A DNA stretch of 64,000 nucleotides from Polaribacter huanghezhanensis (GTDB lineage: Bacteria; Bacteroidota; Bacteroidia; Flavobacteriales; Flavobacteriaceae). The notes under the pieces were generated by a model that was not told the origin of the DNA, did no database searches, and was given only the letters and a program-made list of their open reading frames with translations. The stretch's first letter is position 1, and each line of letters starts with the position of its first letter. The stretch covers positions 2,523,875-2,587,874 of the forward strand of contig NZ_CP128595.1 of the NCBI RefSeq assembly GCF_030444335.1, written 5' to 3'. Positions 63,558 through 64,000 of the stretch are shown here, one piece after another. Made by a program: the position numbers and the translations under genes.

Positions 63558-64000
63558 TTATTTAATTTTATCAGCAATAATTGTACAAGCTTCATCTAGC
63601 ATTTGATATACATTTTCAAAACCATCGTTTCCTCCATAATATGGATCTGGAACATCTTCATTTGAACTTGGATGAACTTCATTTAAAATCATGCTTACTT
63701 TTTGTTCATCATCTTTATCTCTCGATAACGCTAAAATATTCTGATAATTACTTTCATCCATCGCATAAATCAAGTCAAAAGTATCAAAATATTTTACTGT
63801 AAATTTTCTTGCACGTTGATTTGTTAAATCAATTCCGTATTTTTTTGCAACCGCAATAGAACGCTTATCTGGTAATTCGCCAACATGGTATGCTGCTGTT
63901 CCGGCAGAATCAACTTTTATAGCAGTATTTACTTTTGATTGTAAAATACCTTCCGCCAATGGAGAACGACAAATGTTTCCCAAGCAAACCATTAAAATTC
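63558..64000 (-). CDS. Low-molecular-weight protein tyrosine phosphatase (5' end outside window)
   Basis: Dephosphorylates phosphotyrosine, often in exopolysaccharide control. The P-loop is in ILMVCLGNICRSPLAEG at the start, with the CX5RS signature. The general-acid loop is DVPDPYYGG, with the usual Asp-Pro. At the window edge the frame continues upstream of the first ATG (63992) as ...IL, so a few N-terminal residues lie outside. About 144 aa are seen, almost complete. It is upstream of the RsmI-like gene. Confidence 0.92.
   Translation of the reverse strand, partial: ILMVCLGNICRSPLAEGILQSKVNTAIKVDSAGTAAYHVGELPDKRSIAVAKKYGIDLTNQRARKFTVKYFDTFDLIYAMDESNYQNILALSRDKDDEQKVSMILNEVHPSSNEDVPDPYYGGNDGFENVYQMLDEACTIIADKIK

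Overview
The window looks like a chromosomal segment of a low-GC marine Flavobacteriaceae (Bacteroidota), of the Polaribacter/Tenacibaculum type. The evidence is AT-rich DNA, promoters of the TTG-N18-20-TAnnTTTG type, many lipoproteins and SusD/PorD-era families (a PorD-like T9SS protein, Bacteroidota-type omega subunit, DUF2279, head-GIN proteins), and the core order recN / porD / coaBC / rpoZ / bamD / dapA. Both ends cut through genes (mazG on the left, a low-molecular-weight tyrosine phosphatase on the right). I see no tRNA, rRNA, CRISPR array, insertion sequence or prophage. The exact genus is inference.

Layout. 1-20200 is mostly housekeeping: mazG, an SDR, an M1 peptidase, lon, an FKBP isomerase, an ECF-sigma operon with its anti-sigma-like protein and two auto-adhesin-like beta-helix proteins, a GlmU-like protein, a thioesterase, carB, rpmH, pyrG and yidC. 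At 20495-21470 there is a small defence/toxin-antitoxin-like module: an AbiF/Abi_2 HEPN protein followed by a short RNA gene with its own promoter, two imperfect repeat units and an intrinsic terminator. 21565-37247 is an N-glycan utilisation locus of two divergent operons. Leftward it has three GH92 alpha-mannosidases, a glycosylasparaginase and a FucP-type sugar permease. Rightward it has a GH20 hexosaminidase, CutC and a GH2 beta-mannosidase. Together these could strip mannoses, GlcNAc and the core beta-mannose, cut the Asn-GlcNAc bond, and import the sugars. No SusC/SusD pair is present in the window.

37358-40114 carries a glycosyltransferase and recN. Between recN and porD lies an accessory island (about 40258-44033). 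It holds the remnant of an outer-membrane beta-barrel receptor gene with a nonsense codon and a missing 5' part, then a four-gene operon (Ala/Gly-rich 154-aa protein, an SdpA-like protein, an HTTM/SdpB-like membrane protein, a DCC-family thiol oxidoreductase), a regulatory region with two large palindromes between divergent promoters, an (AAT)9 tract, and a small XRE regulator. This looks like an uncharacterised peptide-maturation (bacteriocin-like) system and is one of the two best candidates for new biology here.

44195-63992 returns to core functions: PorD, CoaBC, RpoZ, BamD, ferritin, DapA, a split 5'-nucleotidase, DoxX and YhhN membrane proteins, LigA, a DinB-like protein, an N-terminally extended GAPDH, an HtrA protease, DapF, a GxxExxY protein, a GNAT enzyme, MltG, DUF2279, an RsmI-like methyltransferase and a tyrosine phosphatase. 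Two families of dispersed palindromic repeats (TGTCATTCC type and TCGAGCGnAGTCGAGA type) punctuate intergenic regions at 662, 18015, 20208, 20284, 33977 and 37266.
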